DNA of 64,000 nt from Parapristionchus giblindavisi (GCA_943737045.1 CALSFV010000423.1:106471-170470), one strand, 5' to 3'; positions 1-13,747 are shown, counted from the stretch's first letter. The notes: generated from the sequence alone by a model not told the origin. Program-made: numbers and translations.

Positions 1-2814
1 GATGAAATAGATGAATCATCCACTACACGACCTATGTATTATAATGAAGAAGATGAGAAGATTATGAATGAAGAACGAAATGAAAGAGAAGAAGAAAAAG
101 AAAAGAAGGAAGAAGAAGAAGATGATAATGATAGTGATGATGGTGATGGTAGTGTACAAGCTGAAAGAGGAGATGATATACAGGTATCATTGAATAGTCA
201 ATCGATAATCGATAGAATACGATAGTGATATGATGAAAACTGATCTTATTGTATACGGTGGTTGTAGATACATCCAAATGAAGAAGAAGAAGAGGAAGTG
301 ATAGATACGAGTTCAGAAAATGATGAGAAGGAAGATACTGTAGCTGGTACACCATCTCCTCATGGAATAATCGATAATGAAGATAAAGAAGAATATGGTA
401 TGAATGTATTATGGTTAGGATATAATAAATATATACATCTTTTACAGATAATGAAGTACACGAGAGATTTGGTAAGTTGTTCTATTCATCTTTCTTATAT
501 ATTATTAAATTAGTTGAAGAATTGTTATGGCTTTATCGTTACATGCTTGAAATGACTGAAAAGATATATTGTCCTTTTATGCAGTTGCCGAAGAATCTCA
601 TAATCGATCGATAAAAGTGTCTCAGACGGAACATAAGGTACGGTATCTATTTGAATGTATTGATTGATTAATATTATTGATTAAGGATCCAATAACGACA
701 GTTGAAGTGTTTGAACCAATAGATAATGAAGTTGATTCATTCAATGATTCTATTATATTCAATACTCTTCAACCATTTGCTGAAATTGTGAGTATTTATG
801 ATATAAATGATTAGATTAATAAGATCTCTTATTGACGTAATATTAGTTGTGTAACTTCCATTCAAAGGTTATTAACCTCAGAATCCGATAACGATGCAAC
901 GTTCTCCATCGAAAAAATCACCAAATAAGATGATGAAGACTGAATCATCATTGAAGGTATACTGTATCTATTGATTAATTTTTTGATTGATTATGAAGTA
1001 TATTATAGAATCAGAAGGATTCATTCGACTTCGATGAAGATTCAGAATCTCAAACAAATCTAATCATATCAGTGACAGGAGTGACATCGAGGGAAAATGA
1101 AGTGAATATTTGGTCTTATTTTGTATTGTATTCATATCTCTCCACTACAAAATTGTTTGATATCAAAAATATTATGAGTATGAAGTTGTATTATTCTTTT
1201 GAAAATTGTTTTCGATTTATGTATTTTGATTGAAGAAATAACAAATTGCGCATTAGAAGATGCATGATTTTTGATGGTACTATCGATTGGCATCATTGAT
1301 TCATCTACTGTATTTCTGATGATATTGATCGATTCAGGATCTTCTGGCTGAATTCCGTGCCATATTTGGTCAGACTGTATATAAGAATCGTGTAGAAGAA
1401 TCGAATCATGTTGTTGTATTAGATTCAAGTGAGTTCATTCAAAGTTCTATGATCTACTATATATTTATATTAGATAGATATTATATGAGAATAAGATGAT
1501 GAATCCATCATAATTGTATTACTCACTCATTCTTATTTACATTGTCTCATAACTGTTTCAATATCAATATTTATCTCCACATTCTTCATTATTATGATAA
1601 TAGTTTTTTGTTTGTTCTTATTTTGATATACAATAGATACATACTTTGCCCGCTGAAGTGGATTTTTTTTAAATGTGCAAATTTAAAAAAAATTAAATTA
1701 GATTTAAAATATATTATTTAATTAAAAATGATTAAAGTAAATCGTGAGATTCGTTGTCCTTCTGTTCAAATTGCTTCTGCCCATTCATCCAAATGTATGC
1801 TTCTATGTAGAGAATGGATGGAGCGATCGATTGCTAAGAAGAAACTACTAGATACGGTATATTATTACTGTATATTGATTAGAATGACTACAGTAATCTC
1901 AGGCATCATACGGTATACTAAGTGGTCAAAAGGGACAAGTTGCTGCATGGCAACGAGCTAAGATGGAGCCACCATTGTTTAATGGATTCACTTTCCTTTT
2001 ACCTAATACATTCTCTCATTCTAAGGTAAACTATTGATGATCTTTGATCTTTGATATCGATGATCTTTGATCTTTAGGCTCTACCTCGTGATCGTTTGTG
2101 TACATTGATAACAAATTGTGGTGGAAAGATAGTGGATCGTCCATGGAAACTACCAAGGGTCAGATATCTTTCATGTATTTCAATACAATAGTGATGATTT
2201 GGTGTGAATCATTCAAATGGAATGATATGGTTCAATATTGACACGTAATCGAATCAATCTGTCTTATACACTCTATTATCATTTGAAGATGTGCTAAATC
2301 TTTGGCTGTAGGTACCTGCAAAAATTTCTCCAGCGTTTAAAAAATGTATTGTTAGTAGAGAAAGCATAATACATAGCAGTTGAATGTTGAATAGAATGAA
2401 TGGATTGATTGATTGTGAATGATATATTGGTATCTCGTAGTTTCAACGTCACAGTTCAGTATAGATAGAATATTCCACTCCCACATTGTGTTTTGACCTT
2501 TACCAACCCTTTTAATGAATAGAATATAGTATAATCTAATTGTAGAATAAGAGTGCTGTAGTGGCAGGAGCTCCAATACAAAATGTTCATACTATGACAT
2601 CGTTTATAATATTCGCACCTTCATCAAGGGATTACGATTCGGCTAGCAGGTATACTGTATACTACGGTACTTATAAAATAATCAATAAACGAGTTCTAGA
2701 TTTGAGAAGGATACTACCGTACCGGTGTTCACAGCAGATTGGATTATTGATTCAATTTCTTCTTATTCCATTATTATAACAGATACAGATGAATATCGTG
2801 TATCAAGACATTAA
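1..2814 (+). CDS. Tandem-BRCT protein, BRCA1/BARD1-like (3' part, 5' end outside window)
   Basis: Spliced gene, open from the first base. Early exons (1-183, 268 to about 394, then small ones to about 958) encode a very acidic Glu/Asp/Ser-rich linker. From about 1013 a BRCT fold begins: ISVTGVTSRENE, then after an intron DLLAEFRAIFGQTV (about 1339) and EESNHVVVLDS, then from 1736 KCMLLCREWMERSIAKKKLL with the conserved Trp. A second repeat follows: PPLFNGFTFLLPNTFSHSK (about 1962), LITNCGGKIVDRPWKLP (about 2110), and a last exon with TVPVFTADWIIDSISSYS ending at TAA 2814. Exon phases agree where tested. Two BRCT repeats at the extreme C terminus, ending soon after the Trp helix, is the BRCA1/BARD1 arrangement; such repeats bind phosphopeptides in nuclear DNA-damage signalling. 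Exons between 2160 and 2550 are not resolved. No RING domain is visible because the N terminus is missing, so BRCA1 and BARD1 cannot be separated. Other tandem-BRCT proteins are possible. Confidence 0.8.
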
Positions 2815-4229
2815 TCTATATCTTTAGTATATCTCATTATCCATATTCACATAGTATTCTATCTCTTATCGATTCTTATTTTATCTAGACTATAGCTAAA
2901 TATCAGTCTTCTCTAATTCTCTCTTTTGTACATTCTTAATTTGCCACAATATTCATATTGAGATAATTAATTGTTCTTTCAATCAATACAGTATGACACA
3001 TCTACCGTAATCCATATCTCGATTGTTCATCTCTTTTATTGCTAGATGTGCTACATTGTCTATGATTTGTTGTTGTTGTATGAATTACTAATACCAAAAT
3101 TCGATAAACAATATTCATAAATGACTCCGAAGAGGAAAGATTACGGTAGTTGTTTAGTAATCAATAGAATTACTTGATTCATACTTATTTCCCAAGTCGT
3201 CTTATTTGATTTCATTATTATGAATAATGCTCACTATGTTCTTTTGTGTTTTCATTGGTTTCATAATTTTGTTCTTGTAGAGTGAGAGAATGAGAATTAG
3301 ATAGTACATAAGCATGAGAGAGAATAGAGATATAGAAGATAGAGCCGTTGAAGTCCCGCCTCCTTCCATTTCACTCTTTCATTTGCCTCTGGGATTCTCT
3401 TCCTTCACCTCCTTCTCCCCATCCCCCTTCCTCTCCCCTCCCATCCTCCCTTCCCTTTCCCATGATGTCTCTTCACTTTACTCTGCTATCTCGTCCTTCT
3501 CTATCTATCTGCACTCTCTCACGTTCCTCTACTATTTCTTCACTCTAACCATCTGCACTCTCTCATTTCCACATGATCTCTCATCATCTTCTCTATCTGT
3601 GTCGATTCTTCCTAGAGAATGAGTGCTATGGGTGCGCGTTTTGTGTTGGATAAAATAGAAAAAAGAATAGGGAGAAAAAGAATAGGATAACATTAAAGAA
3701 CGATCACATTAACATTTATTCATTTCATTTGAACTCTTAATGTGCACGTAGTCTATTGTAATCATTCATTCTATAGTCTATATCCACTTCTACTATATAA
3801 GAGATATTTTCTATCCATTCTCATTCTATTCACTCTTCATCTATACACTCATCATCTTTTTTCTTTGTCTTGAATATGTTTAGATTGGATGTTTTGTCAT
3901 CAAAGAAGAAGAAAAAGTCTGAATGATAGATTGATCTACTGTTCTAGACTCAATGAATGATACTTAGATGGGAATGAGTACAAAGTATACAATGAAATAG
4001 AGATTCATAGGTCATTTCTCTTTCTATACGTACTTTCACTACATCTTGATCTCTCAATCTATGTGTCTATATCCTTCTTCCAATTTCTCTTTGATCTTTG
4101 TGTTGTCTACACTATATTGTCTACTGTTTCTATCAATCTTAATATCTTCCTATCATCCATAAACAGTCTAATCTCTTCCTCTTCTATTCCTTTTCCTTTC
4201 AGTCTATCGTCTACTCTTACTTCTTCTCC
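2815..4229. other. Intergenic region between the BRCT gene and acetyl-CoA synthetase
   Basis: AT-rich sequence with a CT-rich stretch on the + strand (about 3355-3480 and 4060-4230) that produces long but low-complexity open frames. I see no conserved protein, tRNA or mobile element here. It should hold the 3' UTR of the upstream gene and the promoter and 5' UTR of the downstream one. Confidence 0.5.
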
Positions 4230-7200
4230 ATGTCTGACGTCGTTAATCGAGTCAAATTCAATCTTGAGAAGGACGTCGACGACGAACCTGATGTGAGTAA
4301 TCTTTGATCTCTTGATCGTTGATCTTTGATCTTTGTTTAGGTCTTCCTTCCTCCTGCTCCTCTTCTAGCTGGAGCTCATGTCTCTGGCCTTCCTTCTTAT
4401 CATGATCTCTATCGTTCATCAATCAATGATTCTGATCGATTCTGGGCTACTGTAGCTGCTGAACTCTACTTTGAACAAGGAACATCGTATGTTTATTCAT
4501 TATCATATCATGTACCGTAATCGTCTGGTCAAAGTAACAAAATGATTCTATGATCGTTCTTTAATCGAGTAATTAGTAACATATTCAATAGTAAACATTA
4601 TGGTGAGATAGAATGAATGAATGAATGAATGAAATGGTCTGATTGAATGACCCTAATGACCCTTGTCTATTCATTCTTTTGTATAGTTTTGTGTATATGA
4701 ATATGATAAGAGATAGAGATAAGAGATTATTTGATGATAAAGAATAGTGAGTCTCCTCATCGTCTTCGATTAAATTCTATGAAATATGGCGTGAGAATGG
4801 AATAGATGGAGGTTTAGTAGATGGAGTTGAAGTGAAGATAAGGGAAGTAATCGGACTTTGACCTTCTCATTCATATATTCTTTCTTTTCCTTCTGAATCT
4901 ACGATGAGAAACGAGGAAAATTAGATGAGTATACAAGGAAGATGAAGGATATTTGTATGAAGATGAATAGATTAGAGATTAAAGATCATCTTAAGGATTA
5001 TGGGATAGATACGTAGTTTATCTGTTATTGCAATGATAATATCTTTCGATGTCTGATTATCAGTCTATTCCTTATCTACTCTTTCGTCTCTTCTTCTTCT
5101 ACTGAATACTAATCTGTCAAAAGTGTAGACATTAGATATATGCACTGGATCATTGATCAGTGGACAAACAAATCGATACTACAGTAGTCTCATATGTGTA
5201 CAGTGTGGAATAGATATAACTAGAGTAATCTGTGTTTCAGTAAGGGTCTCGAATGGAACTTCGATATTCGTCGTGGCCGTCCCTTTACTCGTTTCATGGA
5301 AGGATCAAAGACCAATGTTGCCTACAATTGTCTAGAGAGAAACATTGCCCGTGGATATGGAGATAAGGTGAGACGAACATCAGACGGGTTTGGTTATCAA
5401 ATTTTGATTGGAATCATTGTAGACTGCTTTCCTATGGGAAGGAAATGATCCCAGAGATGAGAGCAAGATTACCTACAAGCAATTACTCGATCAGGTAAAG
5501 TCTAATTTGATCTTTGATCTTTGACAGTTTATGAAAAATACGATAGTTGTTATTGTGAAACGATGCATAGTTGGTCTAATTATAAGACTTGATTTGAAGG
5601 GATGACAAAATGTCTTTCCATATTGTAAGCTTCAACGTATATTCATATCTAAGAAAGAGTATATTGAAGATAATGAATATATCGATTATAGGTAGTATCA
5701 TTCTCATCCGTTCTTCGTACACGAGGAGTGAAGAAAGGAGATACTGTATCCATATATCTTCCTATGGTAATCAATCATTATGATTACAGTACTCATCTAC
5801 AGTATGATTCAGATAACAGAATTGGCAATAGTAATGCTTGCATGTGCACGAATTGGTGCTATTCATTCTGTTGTATTCGCTGGATTCTCTGCTGAAGCAC
5901 TCTCTGCAAGAATTATTGATGCTAAGTAAGTTATCACTTAAGGATTTAAGGATTTAAGGTCATAAGTACTCATTGCCCTATCTATATAGGGCCAAATTAC
6001 TCGTTACCTGTGATGGAGTCTTCCGTGGAACCAAACCCATTGCATTGAAGCCAATTGTGGATAAGGTATAGAATGAGGATTTATAGGGACTATTTACCTT
6101 AGAGAATTACTTTTGCAAATTAGCGGTAGATCCCCATACGGATAAGTATAACTAGATCAGGTCATAGAAATCAACAAAATCCATAAGACTAAAATATAAA
6201 GGATCATTTGAGTTCCGGTCTTTGATCACTTGTACATGGATAAATGTTTGCAAAGGAAGTTCTATACCTATCCATGATTTATTTCCATAGACTGGTTTTA
6301 TTATAAGGCAGATTAGATGTCAATCTATTCTAATCAACTATCAATTTACATCATAGATTGGTTATATTGAATGATGACTTTGGCGTTTGACGATATATCA
6401 AAGAATCTATTCAGGCAGCTCTTTTGGCGGAAGAAGCTGGTTGTCCACTTCCGAAGGTTATCGTAATTGAGCACCTCAAACGCGTCAGCCTCCCCAACGG
6501 CGCCAAGCCACTTTCGGTACAGTATTCATAGTACTCATTAATTGATCTACAGTAACCTTTTATTCTAGTCGGGACCATCATGTACTCATGATCGTGATGA
6601 AGAATGGAATGCAGCGATGTCATCAGTCAAAGGAATAGAATCACCAATTGAATGGATGGAAGCTGAAGATCCTCTATTCATTCTATATACATCGTATCTT
6701 TTATATCCAATATTGATCCTATTTGGTTGTGGGTGTATTATATACTTGGTGAAACACAAAAGGGAGGGGTTGAATGTGCGTAACGATTGTGGTTTTTCCT
6801 TTGATTATTTTTGAAACGCTTAAGTACGTGGAGATGGAGGCGAAATCTTTTTTTAGAATTGATTCTGTACTCTTGTGGTGTTCTCATTTTACTTGGATAT
6901 TCTCTACCTCCTTTCCTATCACATCTCCTTTCTCTATCTCCTTTTCTATCCTCTTCTTCTTCTCATTCATCTAATTTCTTCCTCTTTTCTTATTCTCCAT
7001 CAGTCTCCGGAACCTCACAATTTGAAAGAGAAGATGAGAGATAGAATAGATTGAGAGGAAGAAGGAATGAGAAATGGACGAAAGGTTTTGATGAGATAAC
7101 CTATAATCAGTGTGAGATCAAAGATCAGTTGTATTTTATTCCAGAGGATCAACCGGTAAACCAAAGGGAATTCTCCATACAACTGCTGGTTACATGACCT

Positions 7201-10200
7201 ATGCCTATCAAACGACCAAGGTACACTATAATTGATGGGTTACGGTATACTCAAGAATACGGTAATAATGGCCACTTACTTACAGATGACATTCGATGCT
7301 CATCCTGATAAGGATGTGTACTGGTGTACGGCTGATTGTGGATGGATTACTGGTGAGGAAATGATTACGGTAGATTAATGGGAATACTGTAGTTCATTGG
7401 GGCACATATCATTCTATTGTTCGGTGATTCAACCATATTGGTTTGTGTTTATTTGTCTATTTACATCAATTGTAATGCAATATTAGGCGGATAGAGTGAA
7501 TGAATGATTAATAATGACTGATTGTATATTCAGGTCATTCATATGTTCTCTATGGTCCTCTTATGAATGGTCTCACTTCTCTTTTCTTCGAAGGAATTCC
7601 TTCATATCCTGATGCTTCTCGTATGTGGCAAGTGACTGAGAAATACAAGGTACCGTAACCCCCTCTCTTTCCCGCCTTTTCATCCATTTAAATGTTTGAT
7701 GTGCAGGTTAACAAGTTGTACACTTCACCCACTGCTATTCGTGCTCTCATGGCTGCTGGAGATGATTTTGTTTCACAATGTGATACAAGCTCACTAGAGG
7801 TACGGTAGATGTTAATTGATTATAGATGATATTGATTGATGATTATGTTATTCAGATCATTGGTACGGTAGGAGAACCAATCAATCCAACTGCATGGAGA
7901 TGGTTACATAATGTAGTTGGAAATGGAAATGCAGCTGTTGTTGATACATATTGGCAGACTGAAACTGTAAGTAGAAGATTACTGTAGATATGAATGGAGA
8001 TAGAATATTGTAGATCTTATATTGGGAATACTGTAGTACGGTATAAGTATACGGTAGACAGTATTGATTTGTCAGGGTGGTCACGTGATTGCTCCTCTTC
8101 CTGGTGCAACTCCACTCAAACCTGGATCAGCTACATTCCCTTGTTTTGGAGTTGAAGCTGTTCTTGTTGATGCTGAAGGTATACTGTAGACAATATCGAT
8201 TGATTGATTACCGTAATCTGTTCAGGTCGAGTCATCGAAGGACCTGGTGAGGGTAATCTGTGCTTTGCACGTGCTTGGCCTGGTATGCTTAGAGGAGTAT
8301 GGGGAGATCAGGTACGGTAGATGATCTGATATCGATTGATTTGTTGATTGATCAGTTACAGTATTATTTTCGTTGTAGGATCGTTTCTCTGAGACGTACT
8401 TCTCATCTTTCCCTGGCTATTACTTCACTGGCGATGGAGCCAAGAGGTACGGTAGAAAGAGATCGATATCGATCTTTTATTGATTGATTTTAGAGACGAT
8501 GATGGATACATTTGGGTGACTGGTCGTGTTGATGATCTCATGAATGTATCTGGTCATCTTCTATCAACAGCTGAGATTGAATCGGCTCTTGCCGCGCATG
8601 AAAAGGTATACTGTAGTCGACTTTATTTCATTATCGATTGATTCGATTGGAGGATTTCCTTCTCTCATTGGATGCCTTCAAACGTCATTTTGTTCTTGGT
8701 TGATTCTCGAGGGAAAACATGAATCTTGGTCTGTTTTTGTGTGAGAGACAAAGAATGAATAAAGAGAGAGAGAGAGGAAGAGAGGAAGATATGGTGATGG
8801 GAGGAGGAAGGGATTCGATATATTCCTATATTCTCTCTCTTCTCTTCTCTTTCCTGGTCGTCTACTTTCTTCTCTCCTGTCTTCTTCCTTTTTCTTCTTC
8901 CATAGATAACACAATTGTTCGTCCCTTGCGCATCGACGATTTCTGAAAAAGGAGAGGGAGAGATCCTAGAGGGAGAGGGAGAGATCCTAGAAGGAGAGGG
9001 AGAGATCCTAGAAGGAGAGGGAGAGATCGTAGAAGGAGAGGGAGAGATCCTAGAAGGAGAGGGAGAGATCCTAGAAGGAGAGGGAGAGATCCTAGAAGGA
9101 GAGGGAGAGGGAGAGATCCTAGAAGGAGAGGGAGAGGTCCTAGAAGGAGAGGGAGAGAAATAGACTTTGTTATTTCGTGAGAAGTCTGAAAGAGTGGGAG
9201 GATGATGGAGAATCTTGACGGAAAAAAGAGAAAAGAAATAAGAACAAAATGACATGGATTATACAAAGTTCTCTTCTCTTCTCTTCTCTTCTCTTCTCTT
9301 CTCTTCTCTTCTCTTCTCTTCTCTTCTCTTCTCTTCTCTTCTCTTCTCTATCCCCGTTCATTCATGCATCTTCCACACCCTAAAAGTCTATCACAGTATA
9401 TAAGATTTGTTAATTTTACCTCACTACCTCATTGTGACTTTGTATTTTATGTGTCCCTAATGTATTCATTCTCTATTACTTTGTCATTATTAAAAGGGAA
9501 GAAAGGAGATGGAATGTTAGAATTCGAAAAGGAATTGAATGAAGAAAGAAAGGGATACTTAGTAATATCATATTTTGGAGAGGAGAACCTTTGCTAATCA
9601 ATAATGAATAATATTGATTGATATCAGGTGGCAGAGGCTGCAGTTGTGGCAGCTCCTCACGATATCAAAGGAAGCTTCCCTTATGCATTCGTTACTCTTA
9701 ATCAGGTATCGATTATTGATTTATATTGATTGATCTACTGTATCCTCTTCTATTCAGGGTGAACCTCTCACTCCAACTATTGTAGCTGAACTCAAACTAA
9801 TTGTACGTACAAAGATTGGACCAATTGCTGTTCCCGATATTATTCAACAGGCACCTGGATTACCTAAGACTAGATCTGGAAAGGTAACCCTTATTTGATC
9901 TTTGATCTTTTGAACGGTTTGTCTGTAATTGCCAAGTATCAACTTACAGCGTGTAACATAACCCTTATTATATAGTTTATAAAATGGATAAATCAATAGA
10001 TACCGTCAAAACGAAAAAAAGTGAAACATTAGTCAAATAATTTGATAAAATTTGACAAAAGTTCACAAGATTTTGAAAATTTTGAATCATGATATCTAAA
10101 CGCGATTACTAGTTTTTCAATAGACAACATGGTATTTGAGCATCACTGGGCTTGCCTATTTGACCTATGAAGAAAAATATTTAAATGAATCTCTGTGAAC

Positions 10201-10754
10201 GCTGTTTTGTAAAACTGGTATACGGTAGAATTTTCTACAGTATACCACTTTTGCAGTCTGATCTATGACATGATACAAACAGTGCGCATTCGCTATAGGA
10301 AGTCAGGTAATGCTAGATATATCCATGATTAGACGAAAAAAGCGCGATGGAAGCAGTTTTACAGTAAGATTCTACAGTATGCTACAGTATACCAAATCTG
10401 CTCCACAACGCTCCTGATTATTTTTTCCACTTTTGTCGTGCTTATCTGGATTGGGCAAACTCATCTACAAAACAAAATTTGAGATAAAACATCATCAAGA
10501 TCTTGAAAAAATGCTAAAAATGGGAATCTTGCGAACTTTTGTCAAATTTTGTCAAATTATTTGACAAATGTTTCATTTTTTTTTTCGTTTTGACGGTACA
10601 GTAATCCTAATGGAATCAATATCAGGTAACTCGTCGTATTCTTCGTAAGATAGCTGAAGGATTCGATTGTGGTCTTGGTGATACGACAACTCTCGTAGAT
10701 GAATCTGTCATCTCTCAACTCATTTCTGGTAGACCAAATAATCGTGGAGGATAA
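4230..10754 (+). CDS. ACSS: Acetyl-CoA synthetase (AMP-forming), ACSS2-like
   Basis: About 21 exons encode roughly 690 residues, close to the usual ACSS length. The enzyme activates acetate with ATP and CoA to acetyl-CoA, AMP and PPi. Exon 1 (4230-4292) starts [15 protein letters not shown] with no evident mitochondrial presequence, which favours a cytosolic/nuclear form. Diagnostic blocks in order: [17 protein letters not shown] (about 5250), [18 protein letters not shown] (5837-5905), the phosphate-binding loop [11 protein letters not shown] split by an intron (about 6685 and 7145), [14 protein letters not shown] (7312), YWQTETGGH (7950 and 8077), [15 protein letters not shown] (8422 and 8493), and the C-terminal [16 protein letters not shown] with the catalytic Lys near residue 647 (9870-10650). 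The start was chosen because the frame and exon phases run unbroken from it. Most introns are short. The two long ones hold a minisatellite (8609-9627) and a MITE (9892-10625). Confidence in the family is very high; assignment to the ACSS2 rather than ACSS1 branch is inference. Confidence 0.95.
8951..9160 (+). repeat. 21-bp purine minisatellite in an ACSS intron
   Basis: About ten tandem copies of a 21-bp unit with core GGAGAGGGAGAGATCCTAGA. Variants have GATCGT or an extra GGGAGA. It is entirely G/A-rich on the + strand apart from the TCCT segment. It lies in the roughly 1-kb intron before the exon at 9628, so the open frames across it are not genes. Confidence 0.9.
9270..9349 (+). repeat. 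(TCTCT)n pentanucleotide repeat
   Basis: About 16 perfect copies of TTCTC/CTCTT on the + strand within the same ACSS intron, only 110 bp from the purine minisatellite. The pyrimidine tract on one strand faces a purine tract upstream, so the intron RNA could pair partly with itself. Confidence 0.92.
10001..10598. mobile_element. MITE copy 1 (TACCGTCAAAACG family) in the last ACSS intron
   Basis: Non-coding element with inverted ends: left TACCGTCAAAACGAAAAAAA and the right end its complement, finishing TTTTCGTTTTGACGGTA at 10598. The inverted match continues inward (GTGAAACATT; TTTGTCAAATTATTTGACAA). The ends include TA, consistent with Tc1/mariner-type target preference. There is no open frame for a transposase. 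Internal sequence (AAGTTCACAAGATTTTGAAA, ACGCTGTTTTGTAAAACTGG) is shared with the copies at 11078 and 11692. Confidence 0.85.
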
Positions 10755-11077
10755 TGAATCAATCCATATTCGGACCACTTCCCCTCCATCTTCTTTCTTC
10801 TCTTATTAATTCTCTTTCGCCATTCCAATTAACTTTATTCACTCTCTTTATATAGGCTTGTGTCGTATTATTTATTGATTAATCCTGTGAATATTACCGT
10901 ATCCCCCATAGATTACCGTACTCTTTCAGTACAGTATCTCTATACCAATCTCTATACCCTTACAGTTAGTGTGTCCACACAATCTTGTCAAATAATACAG
11001 CTAATCATATTTATTTTATATTAATAAATTATACTTCAGTCTCAATTGTAGTAAAGATGATACACGATGAGTGATTA

Positions 11078-11676
11078 TAACGTCAAAACGAAAAAAGTGA
11101 AACATTTGTGACAAATTGTCACAAAAGTTCACAAGATTTTGAAAATTTTGCATCATGATATCTAAACGCGGTTGCCAGTTTTTTAATTAGATAATAGGGT
11201 ATTTGAGCATCACTGGGCTTACCTAGTTGAAATATGATGAAAACGATTTAAATAATTCACTATGAACGCTGTTTGGTGAAACGGGTATACGGTAGGATTT
11301 TTTACAGTATACCAGTTTTGCAACCTGATCCATGTCATGATCCAAACCGTGCAAATTCGCTTTAGGAAGTCATGTAATGTAAGATACATCCATGATTAGA
11401 CGAATAAAGCGCGATGGTAGTAGTTTTACTGTAAGATTCTACAGTATGCTACAGTATACCAATTTTTCTCCGCGGCGCTCCCGATTATTTTTTACACTTT
11501 TGTCATACATTACTCAATTGGTCAAACACTTCTACACTAAAGAACCTGCGAAAATACATCATCAAGCGCGTGAAAAACGCTAAAAATAAGCACTTTGTGA
11601 ACTTTTGTCACAAAAGTTTTGTGACAATTTGTCTCAATTTGTCACAAATGTTTCACTTTTTTTCGTTTTGACGGTA
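11078..11676. mobile_element. MITE copy 2 (same family, intergenic)
   Basis: Begins TAACGTCAAAACGAAAAAAG and ends TTTCGTTTTGACGGTATA. The interior matches copy 1 (AAGTTCACAAGATTTTGAAA, GAACGCTGTTTGGTGAAACG, AAAGCGCGATGG). About 600 bp, the same length as copy 1, and without coding potential. The left terminal base differs from the consensus (AACGTC instead of ACCGTC). Confidence 0.85.
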
Positions 11677-11691
11677 TATCCTATTGAAGAC

Positions 11692-13730
11692 AAATAATTT
11701 GACAAGAGTTCACAAGATTTTGAAAATTTTGAATCATGATATCTAAACGCGGTTGCTAGTTTTTTTATTTGATAATAGTGTATTTGAGCATCACTGGGCT
11801 TGCTTAATTGACTTATGAGGGGAAAAAATTAAATAAATTGCTATGAACGTTGTTTTGTGAAACTGGTATACGGTAGGATTTTCTACAGTATACCACTTTT
11901 GCAGCCTGATCAATGTCATCCAAACAGTGCAAATTCGCTATAATAAGTCAGGTTATGTTAGATATATCTACAGTAGCGCCGCAAAGTCTTAATACACTTT
12001 TTAGTTCTGCTGCCATTTTGGCGTCAGATGAGATATCAAGCTGAAACTTGTACATGATGTACCCACAGTATGTACGTATTCGATCCTCTTATAAGGTCTC
12101 ACGGGCCTTTCTGGTTATTGTATAATGATGACGCTACCGAACAACACTTTTTCGAAAATTCATTATTCTTTCAGGGAATTTTTCGTACTCATCAAACTTC
12201 GTGAGCATTGAGAGGACTACAAGGCCTATCCAGAAAAAAAGTTTCAGGTTGCTGCGAATTCGGGTATTGGCTGCAGACTTTCTGCAACTTCGCGGTCGTA
12301 AAATCATATCTCGGCTTCTAGAAGAGCATTAAAGGAGTTCAAAGCAGCAAACTGATTCTCTTGGTGAGTCCTGATGATCCTGTATGTATGGTAACCCTAG
12401 CTCATCATTCATCGTCATGGATCGAAAATGCCACTTTTTACAAGACCTAACTTTGAAAAATTACAATTCTGGGGGCGGAATTTGTAAAAATCTGGTTTGT
12501 GGATAAGAATGTTGCAAAACTATTAATTAATCGATTGCCCGCTTTTTAGAGCGATTGCTATTCTTTCTTACCTGCGGCAGTCGATTATCAGAAGGATAGT
12601 CGTTTAGGCCGCGCTCACTTCCCATCTCGCGACCCGCAAACATTTCTGGGTCTTCCACACTGTTCAATGACGATTTAGCCGCTTTTTGTGATTTTGCTTA
12701 GTCAGGATAGTGAGACACTTATTTATGAATCGAGTTTTTGATCTTTGATCTTTGTGTTTTCGATCTTTGATCTTTGATCTTTGCTCATTTTTCGTCAAAT
12801 TTTGCTCAAAATCACTATGAAAAGTTGTTTTATTCAATCACAGAAGATCAAAAACGCGTTATTTTATAGACTACGATGTTTAGGATTAGCGACATTACGT
12901 TTTAGAGTGATTTCATCCATCAAAGCTCGTTGAGCAGAGTCGAAGACCCTGAAATGTTTGCGGGTCACCTGATGAGAAGGGAGCGCGGCCTAAACGACTA
13001 TCCTTCAGATAGTCATGACGATGAATGATGAGCTAGGGTTACCATACATACAGGATCATCAGGACTCACCAAGAGAATCAGTTTGCTGCTTTGAACTCCT
13101 TTAATGCTCTTATAGAAGCCGAGATATGATTTTGCGACCACGAAGTTGCAGCAAGTCTGCAGCCAATACCCGAATTTGCAGCAACCTGAAACTTTTTTTT
13201 TCTGAATAGGCCTTGTAGTTGTCTTAATGATCACGAAGTTTGATAAGTGCGCAAAATTCCCTGAAAGAATAATGAATTTTCGAAAAAGTGTTGTTCGGTA
13301 GCGTCATCACTATGCAATAACCAGTAAGGCCCGTGAGACCTTATAAGAGGATCGAATGCGTACATACTGTGGGTACATCATGTACAAGTTTCAGCTTGAT
13401 ATCTCATCTGACGCCAAAATGGCAGCAGAACTAAAAATTAAGACTTTGCGGCGCTACTGTATGATTAGACAAAAAAGAGCGCGATGGCAGCAGTTTTACA
13501 GCGAGATTCTACAGTATGCTACAGTATACCAATTCTGCTCCGCAGCACTCCCGATTATTTTTTCACTTTTGTCATGCATGACTGCATTGGGCAAACACAT
13601 CCACAATAAAAAATCTTAAATAATTCGTAATCAAGATCGTGAAAAAAATGCTAAAAATGGGACTCTTGTGAACTTTGTCAAATGTTGTCAAATTATTTGA
13701 CAATTGCTACACTTTTTTCGTTTTGACGGC
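11692..13730. mobile_element. MITE copy 3, left end truncated and split by a nested element
   Basis: Family-specific sequence runs from about 11692 (GACAAATAATTTGACAAGAG) to 11970 and resumes at 13462 (TGATTAGACAAAAAAGAGCG), ending TTCGTTTTGACGGC at 13730. The left inverted terminus (CCGTCAAAACG...) is missing. Between the two parts lies the foldback element 11971-13459. With that removed, the copy would be about 550 bp, close to its sisters. Confidence 0.85.
11971..13459. mobile_element. Foldback element A, nested in MITE copy 3
   Basis: About 1.49 kb, almost entirely one inverted repeat. The left end is CAGTAGCGCCGCAAAGTCTT and the right end AAGACTTTGCGGCGCTACTG, with TA on both sides (11969-11970 and 13460-13461) as target duplication. 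The match continues far inward, for example GGCGTCAGATGAGATATCAA near both ends and AAACATTTCTGGGTCTTC against GACCCTGAAATGTTTGCGGG near the centre. No transposase is visible. It is related to foldback element B at 48405. Confidence 0.9.
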
Positions 13731-13747
13731 ATATCACTATAATGTGG

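Noticed and set aside
3314..3622. 102-codon + strand frame in the first intergenic gap
   Set aside because: Ser/Pro/Phe/Leu-rich translation of a CT-rich tract, without domain, splice context or conservation evidence.
8665..9266. Overlapping 134- and 196-codon frames on the minus strand
   Set aside because: They are translations of the 21-bp minisatellite and flanking low-complexity DNA in an ACSS intron on the opposite strand.
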